Source: Voacanga thouarsii (Eukaryota > Streptophyta > Magnoliopsida > Gentianales > Apocynaceae). From it: a stretch of DNA of 64,000 bases. Positions 1-11,756 of this stretch are shown here, one piece after another. The DNA is taken from contig JANUWF010001937.1 of assembly GCA_026120185.1 (NCBI GenBank), positions 2,604,001-2,668,000 of the forward strand, read 5' to 3'. Each line of letters opens with the position of its first letter. The stretch's first letter is position 1. Under the pieces are notes generated by a model that was not told where the DNA came from, made no database searches, and was given only the letters and a program-made list of their open reading frames with translations. The translations under genes and the position numbers were made by a program.

Positions 1-172
1 GCTAGGTCTATACTGGAAATCTGACGTTTTGACTCAAATTTCATCAATTTCTGCATAAATACTGAGAAAAAACTTGCCATAGGCAGAATATCAAATTGGA
101 AGGGAATTAGTATCAAAAAATGACCTCAAATAACTAGAAAAATATAGGTAAATTTATGCCCTACACTCCTAG
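1..172 (-). mobile_element. Athila-type gypsy LTR, 5' fragment
   Basis: Read on the minus strand from about 170, this matches the beginning of the LTR of element A (34233 onward). Both have a start of the type GGGC-TAAA, then a TTTTCTAGTTATTTGAGGTCA-like stretch, then a run about GGAATATT and a TTGAC/CAAATTTG block. The fragment runs off the left window edge, and its other side is cut by copia-derived sequence. No coding capacity is visible. Confidence 0.7.
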
Positions 173-1515
173 TTGGAGAAATTATCCCTTATGATTGTTT
201 AAGATAATCTAAATAATCCAGGGCCCTAGGATCGTGATTTAGCATTGTATGCTTTTAGGTAGTTCCCAGAAATAAATGGGTATATGCTGGAAGTCAGATT
301 ATCAAGTAGATAACTAAGGATAGTAGATATCATTGCGAGAAGTATTAGTATATTTATCCTATCTCAACGATGGGTGCTACGTAGAGAGGTATTTTAGTCA
401 TAACACCTATAGGTCGAAGACATTGCTAAGTGCAGTATTGTCCTTGGGGTTAACATTTTCTTGTGGTGATATTAGAAAATATTTAAAATTTAAAATATAA
501 CTATTTATATAGCAGAAGTATTTTTATCATTTCAACTGCTAAAGATGATATGTCTTTTGGTCCTCAGGATAGCCCTAAAGCTTAGTTATTTTTGAGTTAA
601 GGATTTGGTCTTAAATAAATGAATTTTATTTTATTTAGTAAGCTTAATTTATTATTGGGTTAAAATAAAATAAAAGACTAAAAGAGAGAGTTAATTAAAA
701 GCCTGGTTTATGGGTTAATTAGTTATTCAGGGCTCAAGCCTAGATTGGATAATTAAGTCAGCCTAAGTATAGACTAGGAAAGGTTTAGGATAAAGGTTTG
801 GTACATTTAGGTGTTTAATTGTTTATTTTGGGTTTGTTCTTGTCTCAGATTAAATAAATAATTAAAAGAAAATCCATGAACATAGACCAGAACTTAAGGG
901 AGTAAGCCCTAGGCCACTTGTGCTAGGGCTAACCAGCCAAGAGGGCCTTGGATAGCTAGGGCCTTTTGATTGAGCCCTAGCTAGCCTGTTTTGTTTGATA
1001 TATATTTTATTTATATCATTCATGGTTTTAGAGATTTGGACAGACCTTGTTTTCTAGATATCAGAAAAACCCTAAAGCTTTTCTGTTCTTCTATTTTGGC
1101 CGTCACCCTTTTCTCTCTTTCATCTATCTTTCTCTTTCTACCATAGGAAAGCTTTAAGATTTCTAGTGTAGGTAGTCTTTTCTTGATTTTTAGTTAATAA
1201 AAATCTAAGAGAAAGGTGTTCTTGATTCTGCTTCGTAGTAGTGAGTCAAGAAAAGGCCATTGATCCTAAACCTAGGTTTTCACTGGCCAGTACTAAGTAG
1301 GGTCATACCTCGAAAGATCAAAGGTTGGAGCTTATGCGATATAGCCGAAGATTGGCTGGACAGGAGCTAGAATCTTCAAGAAGAACACCAGAGGTTCAAC
1401 AATCGGTTGTTCAGACACAACCTAAGCTTTTCGCAGTTAAATCAAAGAGAAAAGGTAAAATTTTTGAAGTATTTGCTACGTATTTTCGATTTAATTTATT
1501 GCCACGATCCTTTCA
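173..1515 (+). mobile_element. Diverged copia LTR (same family as element X)
   Basis: Several blocks align with the LTRs of element X at 8576-9994 and 17496-18899. Examples are 'aaggatagtagatatcatt', 'gaggtattttagtca', 'gatattagaaaatatttaaaat' and the 'agggtattttggtcat' region. It ends '...gatcctttca' at 1515, followed by a two-base spacer and a PBS, exactly as at 9994-9997. Divergence is clearly greater than between the two X LTRs, so this is an older insertion. The left end is fused to an Athila fragment and has no recognisable TG start. Confidence 0.75.
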
Positions 1516-1517
1516 AG

Positions 1518-1530
1518 TGGTATCAAAGCC
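1518..1530 (+). other. Copia primer binding site (initiator tRNA-Met type)
   Basis: TGGTATCAAAGCC lies two bases after the LTR end. It differs by one base from the plant copia PBS TGGTATCAGAGCC, which pairs with the 3' end of initiator tRNA-Met and primes minus-strand DNA synthesis. Confidence 0.8.
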
Positions 1531-2139
1531 TGTGTTTTTGGAAAACCTAGGAGTATGCTTAGGTTAATAAAAGTGAAAATATTTAATTTTTAAATTATTC
1601 CCTATGATCCCTTGTAGTTTTTTGATATGGGAGGTTCTGTATGTGCCTCACAAGTGGAGGTATAGGCATCAGTACCTAATTATTTGCGTTTGTAGATCTC
1701 ATGTAAGCCGAATTTTTAAGGCATAGGCATTTATGTTTTGTGATTAAAATTCAAATTTTGTAATTTTATAATCACTAAAATGTCTAGAGATCGTTCTACA
1801 AACCAAGAAGAATGGAGAAAAATACGCAGTAGAAGCGAACCGACACTGGGAAACACCAGGGAGCTAGTGCCGGGTGTCATTGGGCAAGGAAGGATTCATG
1901 CAACAGAGGTGAATCATTACCGGTCCATAGCATTAAGTCGGTGCTAGATATGTTCTAGTGCAGCGAATAGTTATTTATAGGGAAGAACCGGCGTTGGGTG
2001 GTTGAGGACGAACTAACACCAGATGGATTCTAGAAGTGCGGTTTTTATCTGGAAAGTAAAATTTTTAAAGTCTCTCACTGTGTATTTTCGCTCTGATTTA
2101 TTGCCGCGATCCTTTCAATAGTAACTATTAGCTGTTGTA
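1531..2139 (+). mobile_element. Copia leader remnant with second copy of the LTR terminus
   Basis: After the PBS comes leader-like sequence comparable to 10130-10200 of element X ('catgtaa.cc.aatt...ggcatagg'). At 2053-2117 the last ~65 bases of the LTR recur ('aaaatttttaaagt...gtattttcg...gatcctttca', compare 1447-1515). This looks like a truncated element whose LTR termini are now only ~600 bp apart. There is no gag or pol. The 80-codon open frame at 1325-1567 crosses the LTR end and PBS and is not a gene. Confidence 0.5.
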
Positions 2140-2736
2140 ATAATGTTGCGATTTCGAGTGTTGGAAATAGTATCAACAAAAGCTACAAAAAATTAGGTTT
2201 TAATTAAAATGCCAAATACTAAATCCATATAATTGGGCAAGTATATCTATCGTATAGTATATGGAATAGCAAGTATCGAATCTACGAGAACTTTGCAATT
2301 ACCACTATTTTGCTCTAATCTCATTGTCTAACCAATCAAATAAAGAGATAACGTAACTAAAACTAACTATGCTAGACTACTACAATTGAGAATACATCGG
2401 ATCCATACAGGAAAAGTCACAAGGATCATCAAGGAGTAAGAATAAGGAAAAGGCCATGTAAAAGAAAAAATCCCCTAAAAACATGTCAAGTAAAGAGTTT
2501 ATCACTAAGCTTATCAAATCCTAATTCGAGCACTGGTATGAGTTTTCAATAATAAATCTCATTCTCTTTTGAGTTAAGAGATTCCATTTCAAAGGCTCAA
2601 TTAATTGGTATCTCTATCTAATCAATCTATCCAATGAAGCATTAACTCACTCATTACTTAAGGGTACCTGGAAGCCCCAAAATCCCTATCTCTAGGCAAT
2701 ATTGAAAACCTATTGACTACCAAATTCTAATATGTC

Positions 2737-4360
2737 TGTTAGTATTGTGCCCTAGAGGCAATCACTTGTAAATTATATTTTGACACATTTGTTTTATAAT
2801 ATAAGGCATTATTTATCTTTCAATTTATTTTCTTTACTTTCATATAAAATAACTATTAAATAATGTCCCTAGTACAACACTATATTAAGAAAATCATGAT
2901 AAAGATCATGATGTAAGATTCCTACTACACTGTATAGTGTTAGTACTTAAATAATCCCTAGTCGTAGTATTAATAAGATAGGACATCATTAATGCGTTAA
3001 GACTAGCATGTGTTAGACTTCCTGATTTAATCAGGCAGTGGTTCTCATATCCGTGAGTATTGTGATACTCAAAGTTAACATGTGGATGGTTGTTAATAGA
3101 AATAAGTACATTGGATGACCTGACTATGAGATTGTCACATGGATAACTATGTAGTGCCAGTGATAGAATTTCGCTATAGCAAATGTGCAAGTATCCTTAG
3201 ACTTGAAATCTCCAAGGTACTTTGTTTGCTGAGCATTGTACTTTGATTCTAATATTTGGCACCAGATTGACAGCCGCCTATGGGATAGATATTGGATACA
3301 ATGTGAGATAAATGAAAGTAATTGAGAGGGTCAATAAAGGATTCGCCACTCCTAATAGTAGGGGTTAATATCTCACGGCCACTTGTTAGAATTACTACTC
3401 ATGAAATTCTTGGCTAAGGTGATTGTGTATTGGAAACAACTCCAATTGAAGCTCATATTGAGTAGTTGATTCTGGGAACAAGTATTAATATATTCGAGCT
3501 AAAATTAATTTATATTCTAGAGAGAGTTGGCACTAATTCTGTAGTCCAAATCGAATGAGATATTGTATGGTGAAAGGAGTTTATTGCACTGATGTTTGCT
3601 ATTGAAGGATTCATGTCAAGCCACTTGACTTCCTGGATTCTTGGGTGGTCATGATGTGTTACTAGATACCGCTCATGATCTGCTGAATATGGGTTTATTA
3701 ATTGAAGAATTAATAAACTAATTCTAATTAGAATTAAGATGTTAATTCTAAATTTTTAAGGATTATTATTTCCAAATACGTTTGGATTAATTCAAATTTC
3801 GCTACCAATAAACTAGGAAACCTAATGGGTCACACACAATAAAGGTTTGAGTACTCAATATATTATTTGATATTATTGTGGGGGTATTGTGAGAAGAAAA
3901 TGGTTTATTGGTGAATTATAAGTTTGTTATAATTCATGGGGTCTAATTGAGATTTTATAAACTTCAAGGACTCAGTTGTAGTCGGTTGATCTTGGAGGAC
4001 TTAATTGCAATTAGTATAAATCTTTAAAATTATAAACAGAGGAAATCATTTCCTCTAAGAGATATATGGCACACAAAAATTGTTTTCTCTATGAATCTCG
4101 TCTTCTCCAACTCTTAAGCCCTAGCTGCCTCTTGTTCTACTAGCATAGAATTGAGCGGGTATCTGATGAGTAATTAAGCCTTCATGTGGATACCATTAGA
4201 GGTAGTCCTCACTTGGACTTTAGTGGCCGTCGTGAGAAACTGATCACAGAATAGTTGTGATCGTGATAGCAGTAATACGGGAACCGAAGAAGATTTTGCA
4301 TTAAGGCTACAATAGGTAAATATTGTACCTTACTTTCTTACCCGTTTTAATCGTCAAACA
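2737..4360 (+). mobile_element. Copia LTR of the element-D family (probably solo)
   Basis: It starts TGTTAGTATTGTGCCCTAG and aligns along its length with the solo LTR at 19160-20850 and, in reverse, with the 3' LTR of element D. Shared blocks include 'ccctagaggcaatcacttgta', 'gacatcattaatgc.ttaagactagcatg', 'gagagggtcaataaaggatt' and 'gccacttgacttcct'. Its length (~1.62 kb) fits the other two (1.69 and ~1.74 kb). The right end is uncertain: CAAACA at 4360 is the likely terminus, and the 5 bases left of the element (atgtc, 2732-2736) recur at 4364-4368, three bases too far for a clean TSD. Confidence 0.75.
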
Positions 4361-4921
4361 TGGATGTCGATTTTATTTTTTGGTGCATGTATGCTCTTAC
4401 ATGGTTGAATCCCTACACCTTCAACCTCTCTCTTTCTCTCTTGTTAATCAAAGAAAAACAAACATTGAACCAATTAATTGAGTGTTTAACTCCTGACCCA
4501 TCTCGCAAATTCATTAAGAGTGAACCCTTCAATTGAAAGAATCAAACAAACTTAACAATCAATCTAATACAATAATGCCCAAGTAGTCAAATGCAAGAGA
4601 TTAGAATTTAATAAATCATAATAATAACTCAATTTAAGAACATAGATTAGGGTTCATCCCTCAAATACAATTAAAATCATATAAATATTAATATTGTTAA
4701 AGTATAATACAAATAAAAAGAAAAAAACATCTCTCATAGATAAGTTCTTGATGTTTTTCTTCCTTGGATTTGCTCAAACAATCCCTTCTTTTTCTCCATT
4801 GCTTCTCCAAGATCCTCCCCTTCTTGGTGTTTCTTTGTATTCTCTAAGGGATCTCTAGGTTGCTAGCCATTCTAGGATGATTATGTAGGGTTTATAATAG
4901 CTATTTATAGTTTCCCAATAC

Positions 4922-4951
<30 letters not shown>
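4922..4951 (+). repeat. (TAA)n microsatellite
   Basis: About ten uninterrupted copies of TAA/ATA lie inside the reversed Athila-type LTR. Confidence 0.95.
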
Positions 4952-4953
<2 letters not shown>

Positions 4954-5346
4954 TGTGGAACAACACGCTTCACTTCCCTAGGCAGCCATTTTTTTTGGAA
5001 AAAAGGGTGGCCTAGAAAGGTTGAAGTTCCCTGGGTAGTAGGCTACCATTCTTCTAGAAAAAATAGCTCTATGCTTGCTCTTAGGTGGCCTAGGGAAGTT
5101 TATCTTTCTTGGACCACTATTTCTCTACTTGTGGGCATCCATGTGAGCTCTAGACAGCCTAGGGCTGCCAACATGTTGTCCATTTTTTTTTTTTTTTTGC
5201 TCATTTTCCTTCCTTTTCATCTTTGTTCATCTCCAATTGACAATTTTCATTTTCTAACAAAAACAAGATGAAAAAGGAGTGGTGAGTAGTAATTTGAGTA
5301 GGAATTTATCATAATTAAGGCACAATTATAATAGAAAATATAGATG

Positions 5347-5362
5347 TGATGAGCACTCATCA
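5347..5362. repeat. Short inverted repeat at an LTR junction
   Basis: TGATGAG-CA-CTCATCA has 7-bp perfect arms with a 2-base centre. It sits where reversed Athila-type LTR sequence (left) meets forward Athila-type sequence (right), so it may be the fused ends of two LTRs starting TGATGAG. Confidence 0.6.
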
Positions 5363-7371
5363 TGTAATTACTTTGTTTTATTAGAATTGTTGGCTAAATA
5401 ATGAGATTTGAGGGAAAATACTAGTAGTTTCTAAGGCCTTTAGGATTGAGACTTGCTATTACCCTATGCTATGGATGACAGGTATACTTGCATATTTATG
5501 TGGTTTTGGGAATTAGAAATTTAATTAAACCTTGAGTATTATTTGTTGCCATTGTGATAATTTTTCCTACACTTGAAACATGCCCACAAACACACAACAA
5601 TCAACAATCTAAATAGTTTTGAGCTAATAAAGGTTAGATTTGTCTATATTTTAGAGGTCAGATGCATTGTAATTGCCTTGATTTTGAGTGTAAATGACTA
5701 CTCACTCCTACATTTTTACTTTATCTTATGTAGAATTGAAAGAATGAAGAATATGAAGAAAAAGGTGAAAAGGTAGTGAAATAGGAGCAAAACAAAGACC
5801 AATTAGTGCCTTTTAGAGTAGGCTAGCTAGTGCTACCCATTCAATAGAAAAACGTATCACAAAATATAGAAAATTAGGTGTTTGTCCAAAAGGCAGCTGG
5901 CGCCAGTTGGAAAGGATTGGCCAACACCAACTGGAGGCTGCCAGGGGTGATTTTGAATACTAAACAGCACTAGCTGATGCACAATAGCCAAGGCCAGCTA
6001 GTGTTATGAGTCTTACTCTATTTTGGGTTTCTTAAGTAATTTTCGGTCGGTAAACATCTATGAATAGAGGAGGAAACAAACCCAAAAGATTAGTTGGTCT
6101 TTGGGTCGTGCATCCCCTTAGAGAATTCCTAGAGAGTTCAAGGAAATATTAAGAGAAGGAGGATTAAGAGAAATCTTGGAGAAGAAGAGAAGAGTTGGTC
6201 AAGCAGATCTCAAGGAAGAAGAAGGAAGCTTGATTGTCTATCAGTAGTTTCTCTTCTTTTTCTTTGCAATCTATATTGACAATTTGAGTTTACTATACTT
6301 TTAATTTTAATTGAGGGATGGACCTTAAATTTATGTTCTTAGACTAAATTATTATTTTGATATTTTGAAATCTAATTTTTGTATTTGGTTACTTGAGCTT
6401 ATTGTGTTGAACTGATTGTTTGTGGTACTCTTTTCTAATGAATTCGAGGGATGGGGTTAGAAGAGAGTCAACTTGATTAATTCAATATTTGTTATTGACG
6501 GGGCTTGATTTTTGTTATGTTTTCCTAGTCATTTATGTTGCATTTATCTTATTTTGAGTTAAATGGCCATTCATTCCCTCAACTTTGTAATCTTTTATGT
6601 AGATTTGATCTAGAAGAGTTTTCTTATTTGATTTGGAGTGTTTCCCTTTAAAAGTGTTGGAGAACAGTAGAAAAAAATGTTTGAAATCAGAGAAAAACAA
6701 TGAGGGGCTGGTGCCTGGTGCTTTGAATGAGCCATGGCTGGCTATTCTTTGGAAAAACAGAGTAAAAACAAAGAAAAAAAATTGGCATAAATAGAAAGGG
6801 ACCGACGCTTGGTCCTATGAAGGAGTTAACATCAACTGCATTCTAGAATAGTGGCGTTGGAATTTTTTGTTCAAAGCCAATTTTGGAAATTTCTATTGGA
6901 TTCATTTGAGAATTGATGTGAACACCAACTAAGAATCTTTTGGATTCTTTTTTGGCAACCAAAAAAGCTATATGATTATGAGGAAAAGGATTATTAATAT
7001 ATTCAAGAGATATACATGATAGGCTTAAATGTATCTATATTTTATAAACTGTTTAAGTTGAATTTGGGTTGATTTTGAGTGTAATCATTGTTCATTCCTC
7101 TACTTTTTGATGTTTTGATGATACCTAGTTGTAGAAAGATTTTCTAGGGAATGTGCTTGAAAATTGTAGTAAATAAGTAGAAATCAAACTTTTTCAATAT
7201 TAAACCGGTCTTGGTCTAGGTGGCTCAGCCAGCCATGGCTCAATTTTGGAAAAATAGGGGATTAAATAGAGTAATTGCGAGATTTACAAAGTTACACCAG
7301 TGCTGACACAAGAAACTGGCTCGTCGTTGGTCTTGTTCTATTTCATGGTGATGAAAATTCTTTCTAAAAAA
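5363..7371 (+). mobile_element. Athila-like LTR debris in forward orientation, repeated internally
   Basis: 5430-5545 matches the end of Athila-type LTRs ('ccctatgctatgg...ggtatacttgcatat', compare 53528-53570). Three degenerate units follow. Each begins with a 'ttgattttgagtgtaa.tgactactcactcct' block (5679, about 6547, 7070), and each carries a GC-richer CTGGCGCCAG-like segment (5892-5940, 6708-6745, 7205-7240, also 7298-7330). The 67-codon frame at 5573-5776 covers the first block and has no family signature. I see no gag or pol. Confidence 0.5.
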
Positions 7372-8515
7372 CCTTGGGGGGGAGGGGGTGAATAAGGTTT
7401 TTGACAAAATAAATGCTAATTAAAAATTTGGTCCCTAAAAAATATTTGAACTAAATAGAAGAAATTCTTCGTTGCTTCAAGAATGCGGGTAGGGGTCTTT
7501 TTAAATCAGCACAAAAAGGTAAGAGTATGTTATGAAATAAAGATGGGTAGTTGAGATGTCAAGGACAAGTTTAAATCAGAATGCAAATGTCATAAAAAAA
7601 TCCACCGATTTTTGCAAAAAAGATACAACATTTAAGGTTAGAAAATAGTGAAAATGCAGTGAAGAAATTTAGGGAAATAGTGCAAGAAAAAACTCAAGAT
7701 AGTGGTTTGATCCTCAAATGATCTACATCTACTACCTTAAGTTATCACTTAAGGATTTTAACACCACTTACTAAAAGCCTTTTACCAACTCAATGGTGGT
7801 AGGAGACATCAATCTTACATAAGACGATCACCACACTTGGTTTTACTCCTAACCTCTTTAATCACAACAATCAAGGCTTACCCTAACTGGGTTTTACTTC
7901 CTTAACCTTGATACAAAGTGGATTTAAGAAATAGTACAGAGATAGCTTATAGATTGAGTAGATTTGAACAACTAAACACTAATACATTTTTACATTTGAT
8001 ATAATTTTATTTCACTTTAAAGCATGAACGAAAAGGGAGGTTTTTGTATTATGAAGTGTAAGAGTATTTTTGGGAAAGATAGTGCAAAAATCTACTTCAA
8101 AATTGAGTTTTGGAAGCTTTTATAGGAGCTAAACTCGAAGTCCCAACGGCTAGTAATGGCTAGTTACTTTCGGTTAGAATTTCTAGGATTTTGGGTTCAC
8201 AAAGTGGAAGGATGCCCGTCCAAAATATGAGTCCAAAATAGTACTTTTTAAGCAGAAACATTTTGAAAAATGCTACAAATTATTGGATGGAGTTTTGGAT
8301 TCAGAAGTCCATCCAAACTACTCAATCCAAACATCTGAAGGCCTACTCTTTGAAATCTTTTTATTTGTGTACTTCAAGGTAAAAATAAATTGATCATTAC
8401 GTATTAGAGACATAGGAATTTACAAGAAATACCTTAACAAAGATCCCTAGTCTATAGTTCTATCACAAAGACTTCACGATTTGCATGCTCTTAAGTTAAA
8501 GTTATACTTGACTTG
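7372..8515 (-). mobile_element. SIRE-type copia LTR, truncated
   Basis: This aligns with the 5' LTR of the SIRE element (46968-48009 plus 52326-52437) in the same orientation and without that copy's 4.3-kb insertion, so it shows the empty site ('gacataggaatttac' at 8411-8425). It begins (plus strand) with the 'gggggtgaataag' block that marks the LTR 3' end. At 8515 it stops abruptly after 'tacttgacttg', where the SIRE copy continues 'gattccattg', and abuts the truncated 5' LTR of element X. The junction therefore looks like a deletion rather than an insertion boundary. Confidence 0.75.
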
Positions 8516-9994
8516 TAGTCCACTCACTTCATGACATAAGTGTATTTCGAATACGTATAACAGGACCTGTAGTAGTGGATCATTGGATTAGAAGCCTAAG
8601 GATGGTAGATGTCATTTAGAGGGGTGTTAGTACACTTCTTCCTCTCTAAATGTACGGCGATGTGTAGAGGGATATTTTAGTCATTTCACCTATAAGTCGA
8701 AGACTTTGCTAATGCAGCATTGTCTTTGGGGTCAATATTTCCTTATAGTGATATTAGAAAATATTTAAAATACAAAATACGTATATTTATATAGTAGGGG
8801 TATTTTGGTCATTTTAGTAGCCAAGGCGATGTATCTTTTTTGTCCTTAGAATAGCCCGTAAATCCTAATTAATTTTTAGGTTGAGAAAAATTTTTCAGTT
8901 GAGAGGATTTTATTTTATTCAGGAAGTCTAATTTATTATTGAACTGGAATAAAATAAATGGAGAGAAATTTATTATCTGGTTTAATTGGTTAATTAATTA
9001 TTTAGGACCTAGGTCCAGTTTGAATAATTAGAAAATTAACCGGGACTTAAACTAAAGGAAAATAATTATTACTTGATTATTTATTGTGTTATTTATTTAT
9101 TTATATCCTAATAAATAAATAATTAAAGTTTAATTATTTTTTTGTTCGTTTGGGTTCATTAATTATTTATTAGGTTATTTATTTAATTCCAAGAAAAATA
9201 ATTAATGTTTATTATTTTGGATTTTTTGGGTCCAAGAAAAATAATAAATATTATTTTGGCCTAATAGCCTGGTCCATAGGATTTTTCTGGACACCGTTCA
9301 AAAGAGTTTAGAGTAAAGCCAAAATTTATTTTGTGAATAATATTCGGGTATTAAATCCTGGGAATATTATTTTTTTCAAAATAATTATTTTTGGTTTCAT
9401 GACTTTTGGTTTTCAGTGTGGAAAAATAAAAAATAAAAAAATAAAAATAAAAAATTTGGAATTTTTTTTCTCCCTCTCTCATGCCTTTTCTTCTTCTGGC
9501 TTTTGGTTTTATATTTAAACCAAAGGAAGCCAACCGAAAGGGTACATGTGTCTCTTAATTTTCTGGCTTCTGAATTTGGTTATATCAGAAGAAATCAAGA
9601 GCCATCAGTCTGGGTTGTCTCGTTTATATATATGAAGCTGAGACAAGGAAACCAAAAAAAGTGAAGGAAAAAAAATTCTCTGAGAAGTTTTTCTTCTACC
9701 CATTTTCCTTGCTCACCAAAATGATTAGGCTGTGGTCATATTCTGATAATTGAAAAGCCAAGCATTGCACCAGAGGAGAAGAAAGAACTGGACTGTGTTG
9801 CACTGAAGCTTCTATTCACTGGAGAAGAAAGAAGCTGTTCTTGAGCTTCTATTGATTCAACCTTGTTCTTCAAAGCTTAAGGCTTTAAGAGGTACGTTTT
9901 TCATGCCTCTATGCTGCTGCCATGCCATGTTTAATGTTTTTCTTCAATTTTTTGTTCATCCCGTATGCATGCTCTGTTCACTGTCAATCCTTCA
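8516..9994 (+). mobile_element. Element X 5' LTR (truncated)
   Basis: It matches the 3' LTR from its 15659 position onward. Compared with the 3' LTR it lacks the first ~316 bases and a further block (15721-16001 plus 17411-17495 of the 3' LTR). At that second deletion, 'gtagtagtgg' (8569-8578) joins directly to 'atcattgga', and both deletion ends carry GTGG. It ends CCTTCA at 9994, two bases before the PBS. Confidence 0.85.
9625..9633 (+). promoter_or_regulatory. Putative LTR TATA box, element X 5' LTR
   Basis: TATATATAT lies in the otherwise mixed context 'gtctcgttTATATATATgaagctgagac', whose flanks GTCTC/GAGAC form a short inverted repeat. The same block is conserved in the 3' LTR. It is ~360 bp before the LTR end, which suits a U3/R promoter. 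Confidence 0.5.
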
Positions 9995-9996
9995 AG

Positions 9997-10008
9997 TGGT
10001 ATCAGAGC
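9997..10008 (+). other. Element X primer binding site
   Basis: TGGTATCAGAGC is a perfect match to the plant copia initiator tRNA-Met PBS and lies two bases after the LTR terminus CCTTCA. Confidence 0.92.
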
Positions 10009-11756
10009 ATGAATTTGATTGATTTATGGAGCATGTTAGTTAATAGAAATGGAGAAGAACAATGTTTGGAGTTTAAACTTGTGATCCTTCGCTGTTTATG
10101 GTATGGGATATGCATTTTGTAAGCTTCACAGGCTCACTGTAAATTTTTTTGGTTTTTGTGAGTTTTGATCATGTAAACCCAATTTAAATGGGTATAGGCG
10201 GTTGTTGTTTTGGTTTGGATGAGTTTTTGTAATGAATAATGTCCAAAGAAACCAAAGGGATCAAACCCAGAAGAAAATCTCGCATACAGAATGCATAAAA
10301 ACTCTCTGGAGAAGAAGACACTATTCCTAAGCCGAGCCGACGCATGATTGTGCCTGGAGCCGTCTGGCTATTTGCTATGAGCTGAGCCAATTTCCGTTTG
10401 AATTGAGCCGTTTCAATTGCAGAATTGCAATTGAAATGCAATTCAATTTGCGCGGGTTGCGGCACAGGTCGGGCGGCGAAATTCGGGTCCATGCGCAGAT
10501 CCTTCACGGGTCAACAGCTGAGGAGAAGCGGGCACGGGTCGCAGCTGTAAGCAATTCGGTGCGGCTGGTGTACTGCGGCCGCGGTGGACCGCCGGCCAAC
10601 TGGGCCTGGATCTTGTGCAACGGGTGCACGTGGACCGCCATTCAATTTTTTTTTTAATTTTAATTTGGGTCCCATACCAGGCGAAGTTAATATTTTTGCA
10701 ATAGTTTATATTCTTAGAATATATTTGCATGAAAAATATTAGTAAAGGATTTTAGGATTAAACAAGATCATTAATTAATGAATTAATGTGTTTAATTCTA
10801 TTATTTGGGCACTTAGGTTTAAAAATAGAAAAGCATGAAAACGTTTACTATTTTCTGGCATGCTATTTATTTTGTGTACCTATGTGCGCGTTTTCTCAAA
10901 GACCAAAGTCTTTGGGAATAGTTATACAAGGAAAAACATTTTTCTTTAGAAAAATTAAATGGTTATTTTAACTTGAACAAAAATTAATCCTTTATTTTCT
11001 CATAGGATTTAATCCTTGATATATAAAATATATGAGATTTAGATATTTTTGTAAGTTAAAATAGAAAGCCATTTTATTTTATTTTGCATAAGAAAATTAT
11101 TTTGTTAAATAAAATTGAGACCAAAGTCTCGAAAAAGTTTTAATTGGAAAAAATTTTGAAATCATTAAGTTTTGACTTAAATAAAATTAGTCCATGGATA
11201 AAGCTCTCAAAGGATATAATCCTTGACACAGAGATTTTAATGGACTTAGATATTTTATTTTTAAGTTAAAGAAAAACTTAATGGAAATTTCAAAAGGATC
11301 TTTTATCCAGAAAACTTTATTTTAAAAGATTAAATGGGAGAGGGGTTCCAACGGCCTCACGGCTTCCATCACGATCCTCATTAGAGATCATGGGTCCCCT
11401 CGCGTCACCTTGGGAGTGAACCCATATAGGATGGGGATACCACGAGGATCTAGATCTAATGGAAGGATGTAATTGATAACCTGGGACACGTACTATAATC
11501 GGCCAGCCCACGTTGGAGGTTATAGTATGAGGAATGTCCATAGAAAATGAGAGGAAATGGCCATCTCACGATGGAGTTATCTTCTAGATCATTATCTAGA
11601 AGGAAAATTAATTTGTGATGGTTAATACACTTAGCTTAGGGAATTGTTAATCTTCCAAAGAAGCTATGTCAGTTTTCCTAAGAGCCAAATTAATTACAGT
11701 GCACAAATTTATTTTCACAAACTAAATCCTTTCTTTTATTTTTCGATTTTTCAGAA
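10009..11756 (+). mobile_element. Element X untranslated leader with a GC-rich island
   Basis: About 1.75 kb separates the PBS from gag. It is AT-rich except for about 10320-10645, which is strongly GC-rich and CpG-containing and includes a GCGGCCGC (NotI) octamer near 10576. Overlapping open frames on both strands here (10184-10730) are a by-product of the GC content; none shows a gag or other domain. The last part (11320-11750) resembles ordinary copia leader sequence running into the gag ATG. Confidence 0.6.

Larger units (their letters stand above)
2140..5346 (-). mobile_element. Athila-type LTR, reverse orientation, interrupted by a copia LTR
   Basis: The reverse complement of about 2160-2290 matches the terminal part of the Athila-type LTRs (53500-53640). 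Shared features are the GATCGATACT-like block, 'ccctatac..tgg.tatacttgc' and 'cattttaattaaaac.t'. The stretch 4361-5346 continues the same reversed LTR, with its multi-oligo-A and 'aattaattgagtg' blocks and a pyrimidine-rich tract. The copia LTR at 2737-4360 interrupts it. No ORF of note; a short open frame at 2906-3190 lies inside the nested LTR and has no family resemblance. Confidence 0.55.

Noticed and set aside
10184..10730. Overlapping 84-107 codon open frames on both strands
   Set aside because: They arise from the GC-rich leader island, have no domain signature and no consistent frame; not listed as genes.
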